Positions 24,706 to 30,973 of a stretch of 30,973 bases of DNA are shown here, piece by piece; positions within the stretch are counted from its first letter, which is position 1, and each line of letters begins with the position of its first letter. This stretch comes from a virus, in IMG/VR virus record IMGVR_UViG_3300026097_000684, positions 1 to 30,973 of that record; one strand, 5' to 3'. Both the position numbers and the translations under genes were made by a program. The notes beneath the pieces were generated by a model. The model saw only the letters and a list, made by a program, of their open reading frames with translations. It ran no database searches and was not told the DNA's origin.

Positions 24706-26068
24706 TTACAATCTCGTGTGCATAGTTGTTAAAGTATTTGGGTGTAAACAAGCTCAGTTCTACACCTTCTCGTTCAACGTCGTATTTAAAAGGAACAATC
24801 TGTTTGTTATCTTCTATTAGATCGCCTAGCTTAAACTCAAATGTTCTATATAGTATATGAGGATCATATTTATTTGTCAAGCTAAAATGTACGTAGTCTT
24901 TGGGATAGAATCCAGAACTCTTTAGATACTTTCTAGTTCTAGGATTTAACTCAATTTCCCAATAACCTTGTTTTAAGTTTTGCACAATAATTAAATCATA
25001 TGAATGGTCTATTTTTGCAAGATACATGCCTTTGCCTATTATAACTTTTTGTCCTGACATAAAGTCATCAGGTTGAGCTATTTTAATATCATCTTTGATC
25101 CAAAATTCTTCTTGTGTATTAAGATTAATGCCCTTCCAAGTTTTTGCGTCTTCGTTATACGATACTATAGTTGTTTCATTTGCATAAAATAAATTATCTT
25201 GTATCTCACGAGGAGTTGGTGTTTCTATTTTTTCTAACACAACACGCTCTATTCTGTTGTTGTTTAAAATTAAATCTCCGACAGAAACCGACTTTGCAAA
25301 TTCTAAATCTTTGTTTGCATCTGAAAACAATTTTACATTGCTGACAATCAATTCAGAATTTTCGTAATCAAAGAGACTATTTGCAGTATAGTTCTTAGTG
25401 AGTCTATATACATTGTTGTTTAACCAAACATGTTGGTCTTTAACATGTGATAGTTCTTTATACCAAATATCTATTTTTGGAATACCTTCAAACTCATGTT
25501 TGTACTCAATATAATCAAAATTAATATTCGCTTGCGGTTTATCTACAAGCACAACATCTTCTTGATATATTTCAAAATAATCTAGATCAAACTCTTCTAG
25601 CACAGGACAATCTTTGACGGTTTTATATATATTATGCTGATAATATACTAGCATGCCTTGGACATAAGAAAATCCTGGAACATATATGTAAAATTTTGCG
25701 CCATCGAAAACAGGAATAAAGTGTATATGTTTATAAAAATCTTGTTTGTAACCGCCTCGTTTTACTATCGGTATCTGGTGGATGATATCTAATTCACTAC
25801 TATAATTATCTTCCCATGTTTGTTCTTTGACTATTAGATTTTTTAATGCACTATCATAATTAACTCTAAAGTCGCTAAGTTTGCGCTCTCCATTAATAAT
25901 AGTTTGTACATGAGCAGTTGGAACTTCTAAAATATCTAAAGTTGGTTCTTCAATGTTTTTATTAGATACTTTGGTAATTTTGCCGGTACTATCATAATAC
26001 ACAAATGACGTTGCATCTTTAGTGTTTTCAACTTTTAAATTTTTAATTAGATCTAATAATTCACTCAT
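24698..26068 (-). CDS. Fibre- or virion-like protein with repeated modules, 456 aa
   Basis: I do not recognise an enzyme here. The protein is made of strand-rich segments. One module (about 198-280, with DIWYKELSHV, QHVWLNNNVYRLT and NNRIERV) matches residues about 28-110 of the glycosyltransferase encoded next (26061-27197), which has DVWYDSLEHF, QHVWYKNNIYVLT and NNKIMLC. A shorter copy is at about 138-149 (GMLVYYQHNIYKT). Similar GD.V.Y.N..Y.C stretches are in the structural protein at 28458-29690. The likely place is a virion fibre or an accessory that presents or recognises a glycan. No signal peptide or membrane helix. Overlaps both neighbours by 8 bases. A promoter-like site lies in its 3' part. 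Confidence 0.6.
   Translation of the reverse strand: MSELLDLIKNLKVENTKDATSFVYYDSTGKITKVSNKNIEEPTLDILEVPTAHVQTIINGERKLSDFRVNYDSALKNLIVKEQTWEDNYSSELDIIHQIPIVKRGGYKQDFYKHIHFIPVFDGAKFYIYVPGFSYVQGMLVYYQHNIYKTVKDCPVLEEFDLDYFEIYQEDVVLVDKPQANINFDYIEYKHEFEGIPKIDIWYKELSHVKDQHVWLNNNVYRLTKNYTANSLFDYENSELIVSNVKLFSDANKDLEFAKSVSVGDLILNNNRIERVVLEKIETPTPREIQDNLFYANETTIVSYNEDAKTWKGINLNTQEEFWIKDDIKIAQPDDFMSGQKVIIGKGMYLAKIDHSYDLIIVQNLKQGYWEIELNPRTRKYLKSSGFYPKDYVHFSLTNKYDPHILYRTFEFKLGDLIEDNKQIVPFKYDVEREGVELSLFTPKYFNNYAHEIVND
24852..24880 (-). promoter_or_regulatory. Sigma-70-like promoter inside the 456-aa gene
   Basis: On the minus strand, TTGACA (24875-24880), a 17-base spacer and TATACT (24852-24857). It lies within coding sequence about 150 bases before the glycosyltransferase start at 24705. 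The -35 and -10 boxes are the same as at 28417-28445 and 29714-29742. Chance inside AT-rich coding sequence cannot be excluded. Confidence 0.5.
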
Positions 26069-27197
26069 TAACTAATGCCTTATATCTTTCTACTACAGGA
26101 GTTTTATCTACAAAGTCATTTTCTGTATAATGCAATATGCCTTTTTGTAGATAGTTTCCGATCTTGATTTCACACGACGGAGAAATATATGTTCCGACTA
26201 ATTGTTGCCATGCCTGTGGTGATTTTTTCCAACCTTGAGAATGTGCTTTGAGATGTGTAAAACGAGCAATTTCTTGTTTTGAATTTGTTATTGCGTCTTC
26301 ACAATCCATTATTAGTGTAACTATTGCTGCACATATGTCAATGCTCGGACGCGGAGGTCGAGTATCTGCACGTAAAAATATTTCATAAAAGCTTTTCCAG
26401 TTTTGTACTACAATTTCTAACCATTTATAAAATTCTTGTGCAAAGTCACTTTTTTCAAAATAGTGCATTCCACTATACAAGTTAGGCAAATTATTTTCTA
26501 TAAAGGCATGTCTATAATAGCTGTTGTCCGAAACATCTCCTCTATAGGTATAAACTTTACTAGTAAAATATAGTTTGTATTTTTCAAAAAATTCCCACCA
26601 GGTACTAATATCCTGTAGTACTAATACATCAGTATCTAATACTAGTGTTTTCTTATAAGGAGTGCAGTGATACAATTTCCATCGATTTTCAATTTTCCAT
26701 TCACTCAATCGTGCATCATCTTCCCACGGAATAGGAATAATCTCATCAAATAAATTTTTATATTCGTCCGGAACAGGGTCATCAGTAACTAAACTAATGC
26801 GTTCATTAGGGTTAGTTAACTTTAGACTCATAGCTAGTACACATGCTTGCAATACGTAATTGTCTTTGCCTGCATAGTGACATAACATAATTTTATTGTT
26901 TACTAGCGACAATTTACCCGTTTGCGGTGTATCAAATTTTAGAGATTTATTTTCATCTGCTATTAATAACACATCTCTTATTAGTATGTTAGTAGAGTCT
27001 AAAGAAAATGCTGTTCCAGCTGGTTGATTTTCTGTTAGCACATATATGTTATTTTTGTACCAAACGTGTTGTCCTTTAAAATGTTCTAGACTATCGTACC
27101 ACACATCAACCTGCGGAATTGATTTATACTGCCGCTCGTATTTAGGTTCATTGTTATACGAATTTTGTGCAAGTACTAGTATACCTCTATCATTCAT
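26061..27197 (-). CDS. Glycosyltransferase (GT8-like) with N-terminal fibre-like module
   Basis: A 378-residue two-part protein. Residues about 28-110 form the module shared with the 456-aa protein. Residues about 103-360 look like a GT-A enzyme of GT8 type: LCHYAGKDNYVLQACVLAMS, the metal motif DTD at 188-190 (LVLDTDVLVLQD), LPNLYSGMHYF (acceptor-side loop) and a late histidine in GILHYTEND, which often binds the metal. GT8-type enzymes usually retain the anomeric configuration. I chose ATG at 27197 because AAGGAG (27205-27210) lies 7 bases upstream; a TTG at 27215 would add six residues but has no better signal. It overlaps the upstream glycosyltransferase by 8 bases. Confidence 0.8.
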   Translation of the reverse strand: MNDRGILVLAQNSYNNEPKYERQYKSIPQVDVWYDSLEHFKGQHVWYKNNIYVLTENQPAGTAFSLDSTNILIRDVLLIADENKSLKFDTPQTGKLSLVNNKIMLCHYAGKDNYVLQACVLAMSLKLTNPNERISLVTDDPVPDEYKNLFDEIIPIPWEDDARLSEWKIENRWKLYHCTPYKKTLVLDTDVLVLQDISTWWEFFEKYKLYFTSKVYTYRGDVSDNSYYRHAFIENNLPNLYSGMHYFEKSDFAQEFYKWLEIVVQNWKSFYEIFLRADTRPPRPSIDICAAIVTLIMDCEDAITNSKQEIARFTHLKAHSQGWKKSPQAWQQLVGTYISPSCEIKIGNYLQKGILHYTENDFVDKTPVVERYKALVNE

Positions 27198-28047
27198 TTG
27201 TTGACTCCTTGTCAATCATCCTTCCAAGACTAAACTTGTTCATAACATGAACGTTCATTCCTTTGGTTTTTATCGGAGTGTATTCGCCTAAGAATTTTTT
27301 CTTTTGTACTAATAGTAGTAATTCGTCATCTTCCATTTTCCAAAGTATGTCTTTGTCAGTGCTATATATCATTTTACCAGGTAAATGTTTAACAAAGTCT
27401 CCGTTTTCAAAACCATTGATTATATGAATAGCAATACTAAACACAAAGTCATTTCTAAACATAGTAGAATCTAATCTGTAAACTCTTCTGTAGTGCGCCC
27501 ATTCTGATTCAATATGTTTAACTAGATCAAAGAATATTTGATTTTGCTCAGTTTTTCTAAAAAATACTACCGTGGCCCAATAAAAATCAATACCAACATC
27601 ACTAATGTGTGTAAACTCTCGTTCGTCTCTTACTTTTGCAATGTCTTCGCTATCTTTATAAATCATAAAGTCATACGCACTATCAAAAACATTTTTCAAT
27701 ACATCATTGCAGATTAGATAATCAGTATCCATTAGCAAAGTATCATCAAAGGGACTAAGATCGTAAACACTCGATCTGTTTGCATTTTTAAAAGTATCTT
27801 CTCGTTGACTCATAGAACCGTCAAAGTAAACTCGAGAATTCCTGCCTTCGTGATACTCTAGAGGAATAATATGTTCAACATTTTCTAGATCAAATGCGTT
27901 TTTAAGATAATCGGGACTATCTGTAGCAATAGCAACAGGTACATTTAAATATTTTTTAATTCTTTTTGCTAAATGAACTGCTTGTTTTACATAGTCAGTG
28001 TGTTTATTATTTTTAGCAATAAGAAATACACCTTTAGTTTTTGTCAT
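27190..28047 (-). CDS. GT-A-type glycosyltransferase-like protein
   Basis: A 285-residue protein with a nucleotide-sugar-type N-terminus (GVFLIAKNNKHTDYVKQAV), an ATDSP turn (41-45), and the metal motif DTD at 107-109 (LLMDTDYLIC). FYWATVVFF and RLDSTMFRNDFVFSIAIH follow, as in phage-encoded glycosyltransferase-like proteins of the GT-A fold. The late motif GMNVHVMNK may supply a metal ligand. It differs from the next gene by having no fibre-like module. Whether it modifies a protein or a glycan is not shown. Overlaps the upstream 119-aa gene by 14 bases and the downstream gene by 8. Confidence 0.7.
   Translation of the reverse strand: MTKTKGVFLIAKNNKHTDYVKQAVHLAKRIKKYLNVPVAIATDSPDYLKNAFDLENVEHIIPLEYHEGRNSRVYFDGSMSQREDTFKNANRSSVYDLSPFDDTLLMDTDYLICNDVLKNVFDSAYDFMIYKDSEDIAKVRDEREFTHISDVGIDFYWATVVFFRKTEQNQIFFDLVKHIESEWAHYRRVYRLDSTMFRNDFVFSIAIHIINGFENGDFVKHLPGKMIYSTDKDILWKMEDDELLLLVQKKKFLGEYTPIKTKGMNVHVMNKFSLGRMIDKESTNE
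27205..27210 (-). promoter_or_regulatory. Shine-Dalgarno AAGGAG for the ATG at 27197
   Basis: AAGGAG on the minus strand with 7 bases before ATG at 27197. It favours this start over the in-frame TTG at 27215. Confidence 0.7.
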
Positions 28048-28393
28048 AATCTACCAATGCTTCAACACTTCTTTTTTTCTTTAGATCGATATACTTAGAA
28101 TGAAATTCATTTGATGCACTAAAATATGTATCCATGATATCACTTAAAAAGTCTTCGGTATCTGAAACCAAACACGGAATGCCGTTATCGTCAATAAGAA
28201 CAACATTGTCTGTTTGATCTTTGTCAACTAGCATACTTACAAAAGTAACCAATTCTTTTGTAACCGTAAACTGACAACCGGCATGAAAATAAAGAAGATC
28301 TTCTTGATATTTTTCGTTTAATAATCTTTTTTGATTATTAAGAGTGACCATATAATTAGAAAACTCTAGTGCCTTTTCTAAACGCTCGTCCAT
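28034..28393 (-). CDS. Small conserved-looking 119-aa protein, unknown function
   Basis: A 119-residue soluble protein without a recognised domain. It is helix-rich at both ends (residues 1-30 and 80-110), with a central strand pair and DDNGIPCLVSD (about 68-78). It begins the long transcript that carries the glycosyltransferase and radical SAM genes: a consensus promoter lies 24 bases upstream of the ATG, and AGGAG lies 7 bases before it. Its position just after the structural genes suggests a fibre chaperone or assembly factor, but nothing in the sequence shows this. Confidence 0.7.
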   Translation of the reverse strand: MDERLEKALEFSNYMVTLNNQKRLLNEKYQEDLLYFHAGCQFTVTKELVTFVSMLVDKDQTDNVVLIDDNGIPCLVSDTEDFLSDIMDTYFSASNEFHSKYIDLKKKRSVEALVDYDKN

Positions 28394-28416
28394 ACATATA
28401 CTCCTGTTTTTATAGT

Positions 28417-28445
28417 AGTATATAACAATTTTTGGAGTTTGTCAA
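28417..28445 (-). promoter_or_regulatory. Consensus sigma-70 promoter for the glycosylation/radical SAM cluster
   Basis: On the minus strand, TTGACA (28440-28445), a 17-base spacer and TATACT (28417-28422) lie in the 64-base gap between the 410-aa structural gene and the 119-aa gene. The start should fall about 17 bases before the ATG at 28393, leaving room for the AGGAG. This is the best placed promoter for the whole cluster. Confidence 0.75.
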
Positions 28446-28457
28446 CCGTGAATGTGG

Positions 28458-29690
28458 TTATAGTCCGATGACTTCGATACCTACTGGTGCTGGAAGCTCT
28501 ACGGTGGTGTATCCAGTGCCATTAATTGTAACATTGCCACTGGGTCTAAAGAGGGAAAAAATACTAGTAAAATCGCCTTGTACATTTTCGTCTGTGTAAT
28601 AATAAGCAGCAGTCGGAACACTATCAACAAACTCTATTTTAAATCGAATAGTATCATCTGTTAAACTTAGTGCATAGACATCATAAGTATTTTCGTTGTA
28701 TACTGCACCACCATTTTGTCGATAACACAATTGATATGTGCTAGTAAGTTGAAAGTTTCCTGTTGTGGAAAAACTGCCTGCGCCAACATTACTTATAGTT
28801 TCTTGGGCTTTAAAACTAATTGTACCCATTTGATTTAATTGATCTTGCCAGCTTACCGTTTTAGCTTGTGATCCTGCATAACTTACACTTGCACTAAATC
28901 TAATTTCGCCGCCTGCGTTAAAAAAATGTCTACGAGCTGCTGCATCTGTAAATTCTACATCTACAATATGAGATAGTGTACCGTTCCAGTCACCGCTAGA
29001 TGCATTATCATAAGTGCTTGTGATATCTACACTAGATGAGTTTTTCAAATATTCAGCTTCGCCTTGAGTTGAATCAATTAAAAATCTATCAGTGTCGAGG
29101 TTAGTTGCTAAAGACTCTAATCCTAAAATATATGCTTCTTCTACTTTGTCAACTACCACTTCCCATTTTGTTAAATCAAAACTGCCAGTTGATGTATACG
29201 ATTGAATACATCTATAAAGTGTATTATTATAATGGACATTGTCGTTTAAATTAAAAGCTATAACGTTCCATTTACTTATATCAAACGTTAATGTAGACGT
29301 ATGATCTTCTATGCATTCGTACAAGTAAGTATTATAATAGACTATATCTCCGATCTTATAATCATAAGAGCTACTAACCCACTCTGTTAAATAATTATCT
29401 GTATTAGTTGCATTAGCTTCATAATTACCTACTACAAATTCGTCAATTGCAACAGATATGCCAACTTGATGAGCTCTTGCTCGAATAATATCAATATATA
29501 AGTCTCTATATTGTTCTGATGTTATTTTGTCAGAACCTTGTAATCCTGTTTCGGCAGTTCCTGAAACCGTAGATGTACTAGTGCTTTGACCATAGCCATA
29601 CATAGGATCAGACACATTGCTTGTGCCTAATACCTTGTTTACTAAATTAATTAGATCGTTATATCGTTCATTGACTATAAGTGTCGGCAT
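28458..29690 (-). CDS. Virion structural protein-like, 410 aa, with tandem carbohydrate-binding-like modules
   Basis: This protein is related to the one at 29750-30754. Both begin with a helix region and a Y-G-x-G-Q turn (MYGYGQ), share an (I/L)YxDI(I/L)R segment followed by R/K-x-(H/K)-Q, a DRFLI..TQG stretch, and RRHFFN.GGE.RFSA (253-267 here, 169-183 there). The remainder is strand-rich. Between about 104 and 179 this protein has two tandem segments with the same pattern (GDIVYYNTYLYECIEDHTS...F...W and DNVHYNNTLYRCIQSYTS...F...W), which resemble CBM5/12-type modules; the other paralogue lacks them. The likely role is a tail or capsid surface protein. The promoter is at 29714-29742. Confidence 0.72.
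   Translation of the reverse strand: MPTLIVNERYNDLINLVNKVLGTSNVSDPMYGYGQSTSTSTVSGTAETGLQGSDKITSEQYRDLYIDIIRARAHQVGISVAIDEFVVGNYEANATNTDNYLTEWVSSSYDYKIGDIVYYNTYLYECIEDHTSTLTFDISKWNVIAFNLNDNVHYNNTLYRCIQSYTSTGSFDLTKWEVVVDKVEEAYILGLESLATNLDTDRFLIDSTQGEAEYLKNSSSVDITSTYDNASSGDWNGTLSHIVDVEFTDAAARRHFFNAGGEIRFSASVSYAGSQAKTVSWQDQLNQMGTISFKAQETISNVGAGSFSTTGNFQLTSTYQLCYRQNGGAVYNENTYDVYALSLTDDTIRFKIEFVDSVPTAAYYYTDENVQGDFTSIFSLFRPSGNVTINGTGYTTVELPAPVGIEVIGL
29154..29381 (-). repeat. Tandem module repeat within the 410-aa structural gene
   Basis: The coding region for residues 104-179 encodes two copies of about 35-41 residues each. Shared positions are Y/N at the start, GD/ND, V.Y.N.(Y/L)Y.C, a Y/H.TS turn, FD, and a final KW. 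The two copies are diverged at the amino acid level. The pattern resembles sugar-binding CBM5/12 folds. It is absent from the sister protein at 29750-30754, so it was gained or lost as a unit. Confidence 0.6.
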
Positions 29691-29713
29691 GTAATTGGAA
29701 TCTCTTTTATACT

Positions 29714-29742
29714 AGTATATTTATCGAAACCCGTTTTGTCAA
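29714..29742 (-). promoter_or_regulatory. Consensus sigma-70 promoter before the 410-aa structural gene
   Basis: On the minus strand, TTGACA (29737-29742), 17 bases, and TATACT (29714-29719). A perfect 12-base palindrome, TATACTAGTATA (29708-29719), overlaps the -10 box. The sequence GATAAATA next to it also resembles the T4-type late motif TATAAATA. The ATG at 29690 would have a leader of about 17 bases. Confidence 0.65.
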
Positions 29743-29749
29743 GAGTTTT

Positions 29750-30754
29750 TTAATATACAGGTTGGTAGACACCTGGTTCGCCTGTGTCTGGATTACCAAA
29801 TACACTTAGTGTTGTTGAGTTAAAATATGTAGGAGCAGGAACACTAACTACATCACCAGTTGATCTATATTCTTGTACTACACTTTCTAGTCTTCCGTCT
29901 ACGTTATCATCTGTTGCACCATCTGAAACAATATCATAAAATTCTATTCTGAAAACAATAGTTTGTTCGTCGTCTTCTCTAGCTTTTAAATTGTACTGGT
30001 TTCCTGCATATACATTACTATATGTGCCAGAACCTGCTTTATCATAAATTGTTTGAAATGCTGATGTTAGATCATAATTTCCGAGATTAGTACCATTACC
30101 GTCTCCAGTTGAGATTGTACTGTTATGATTAAAAACAACGGTACCGATATCTCTTAATAGTGTAGCCCAATCAAGGCCTTTGCCTTGAACAGAGTTACTA
30201 TTATTAGCACTAAATCTAAGCTCGCCGCCTGTGTTGAAAAAATGACGTCTATGATCGGCATTTCTAAAAGTAACTTTAATTTCGTGGAATATTAATCCGT
30301 TCCACGAATTAGTTCTAACACTAGAAACAGCCTGAGTTAGAGTACCCTGAGTTGGATGTATCAAAAATTTATCAGTTTCAACACCGTCCATGATTCGTTC
30401 GTAATCGGCAATACCTTTAAATGCACCTTCTGGGTCTGGTGTTTCAGCACCTTCACTTGATACATTATAACTTGTTTCTTCTGCAACTACGGTTAAATTT
30501 TCTACAACTTGTCTAATATCCGGATCACTAGGTCCAGCTTGGTGTATCTTTGATCTTAAAATATCTGCATAGATGTTATTAATATGTTCTGCTTGTACAA
30601 TATCAGTGTTTTTATCAACAGGATAACTTGCTACATCAGCGCCATATCCTTCGGTTCCGTTTTGTCCGTAACCTGAATCTCCGGCACCATTACCGAGTAT
30701 AAGTTCTACTCTAGCCTGTAGATTGTTTAATCGTGCTGCGCTAATATCTGCCAT
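29750..30754 (-). CDS. Virion structural protein-like, 334 aa
   Basis: A strand-rich protein with a short N-terminal helix region (residues 1-22) followed by a glycine-rich turn (YGQNGTEGYG, about 29-38). The DKFLIHPTQG (about 128-137) and RRHFFNTGGELRFSA (169-183) segments are shared with the 410-aa protein, indicating that the two are paralogues. No enzymatic motif was seen. I judge it a virion surface protein, as similar proteins are common in marine T4-like phages; that resemblance is from memory. AAGGA lies six bases before the ATG at 30754. It starts nine bases after the stop of the gene at 30764. Confidence 0.7.
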   Translation of the reverse strand: MADISAARLNNLQARVELILGNGAGDSGYGQNGTEGYGADVASYPVDKNTDIVQAEHINNIYADILRSKIHQAGPSDPDIRQVVENLTVVAEETSYNVSSEGAETPDPEGAFKGIADYERIMDGVETDKFLIHPTQGTLTQAVSSVRTNSWNGLIFHEIKVTFRNADHRRHFFNTGGELRFSANNSNSVQGKGLDWATLLRDIGTVVFNHNSTISTGDGNGTNLGNYDLTSAFQTIYDKAGSGTYSNVYAGNQYNLKAREDDEQTIVFRIEFYDIVSDGATDDNVDGRLESVVQEYRSTGDVVSVPAPTYFNSTTLSVFGNPDTGEPGVYQPVY

Positions 30755-30763
30755 GTTAAGTCC

Positions 30764-30973
30764 TTATACTTTAAGTACACATTCTACTAGCTTTTCGTCC
30801 TCATTGCTATTGCTTTCTAATGCAACACCTACTAAACTTCCGCCGTTGATTGCTGTACTTGCGCAACCGTTGTCGTCTACATAAACTGCTTGACCTTTTT
30901 TAACTGCTCCAACAACACGTACAGGCAAACGACCTTTAAGACCAATGTATTGACCTTCTGCTTCGCTGTTCAT
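30764..30973 (-). CDS. Capsid- or tail-associated protein, possibly partial at the window edge
   Basis: Sixty-nine residues with the order GRLPVRV, VKKGQAVYVDDNGCAS and SLVGVALES. This pattern (a beta strand, a K.GQ.VY turn, then G.AL.S) is typical of the ends of small phage decoration, DUF2190-like or tail-spike proteins. An ATG falls on the last three bases of the window, so it may be the true start or only an internal methionine of a longer protein that continues outside. I cannot decide between these. Confidence 0.5.
   Translation of the reverse strand: MNSEAEGQYIGLKGRLPVRVVGAVKKGQAVYVDDNGCASTAINGGSLVGVALESNSNEDEKLVECVLKV

Noticed and set aside
26061-27215. TTG start at 27215 for the fibre-module glycosyltransferase
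   Set aside because: ATG at 27197 has AAGGAG seven bases upstream; the TTG has none and would place that site inside the coding region.
28394-28457. Transcription terminator between structural genes and the cluster
   Set aside because: I looked for a GC-rich hairpin followed by a T run in this gap and in 29691-29749, 11189-11212 and 8469-8539. None was found.
1-30973. CRISPR array, tRNA, insertion sequence or attachment site
   Set aside because: No regularly spaced direct repeats, cloverleaf, transposase motif or terminal inverted repeats were seen on either strand.

Overview
This window looks like a piece of an AT-rich marine T4-like bacteriophage genome, of the kind that infects SAR11 or cyanobacteria. 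The assignment rests on two features: phage-virion-like proteins at the right end, and one-way packing of about 27 genes. Every credible gene lies on the minus strand, and neighbours are joined by ATGA or TAATG junctions or overlaps of 1-26 bases. Genes are therefore read from high to low coordinates. The host was not identified directly; a host-derived island cannot be fully excluded from sequence alone.

Region 1 (30973-28458) holds virion-type genes: the end of a small capsid/tail-like protein, and two related structural proteins (334 and 410 aa) that share a core. The longer one has gained two tandem carbohydrate-binding-like modules. Region 2 (28393-23776) holds a small conserved protein, two GT-A glycosyltransferases with DxD motifs, a 456-aa protein that shares a fibre-like module with one of them, and a further glycosyltransferase-like protein. 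Region 3 (23776-1) is the striking part. Fifteen radical SAM enzymes (14 complete, one cut by the window edge) are interleaved with a second glycosyltransferase of the same family as that at 23776-24705, a GT-B-like protein, a 2-oxoglutarate/Fe(II) oxygenase-like protein, a class I methyltransferase, a PLP-dependent aminotransferase-like protein and an SDR-like protein.

Eleven of the fifteen radical SAM proteins (counting the partial one) share an unusual layout. A cysteine-rich twitch/SPASM-like segment (FC..PW.H...G...PCC, then C..C) comes before the CxxxCxxC core, where classical SPASM proteins have it after the core. Two have a C-terminal accessory cluster, one is a SPASM protein with six C-terminal cysteines, and one is a B12-binding-type radical SAM protein.

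Five promoter-like sites match the bacterial sigma-70 consensus: TTGACA, a 16-17 base spacer, then TATACT, TATAAT or TACAAT. They precede genes at 29690, 28393, 24705, 11188 and 3122. At two of them the predicted transcription start falls on the A of the ATG, which suggests leaderless messages.

My working inference is a phage-encoded pathway that builds or decorates an elaborate surface group, most simply a glycan on tail or capsid proteins, using radical chemistry. The direct evidence is gene content and layout. The substrate is unknown, and a peptide target is a real alternative. No tRNA, rRNA, CRISPR array, insertion sequence or convincing terminator was seen, and no gene-free stretch exceeds 71 bases.
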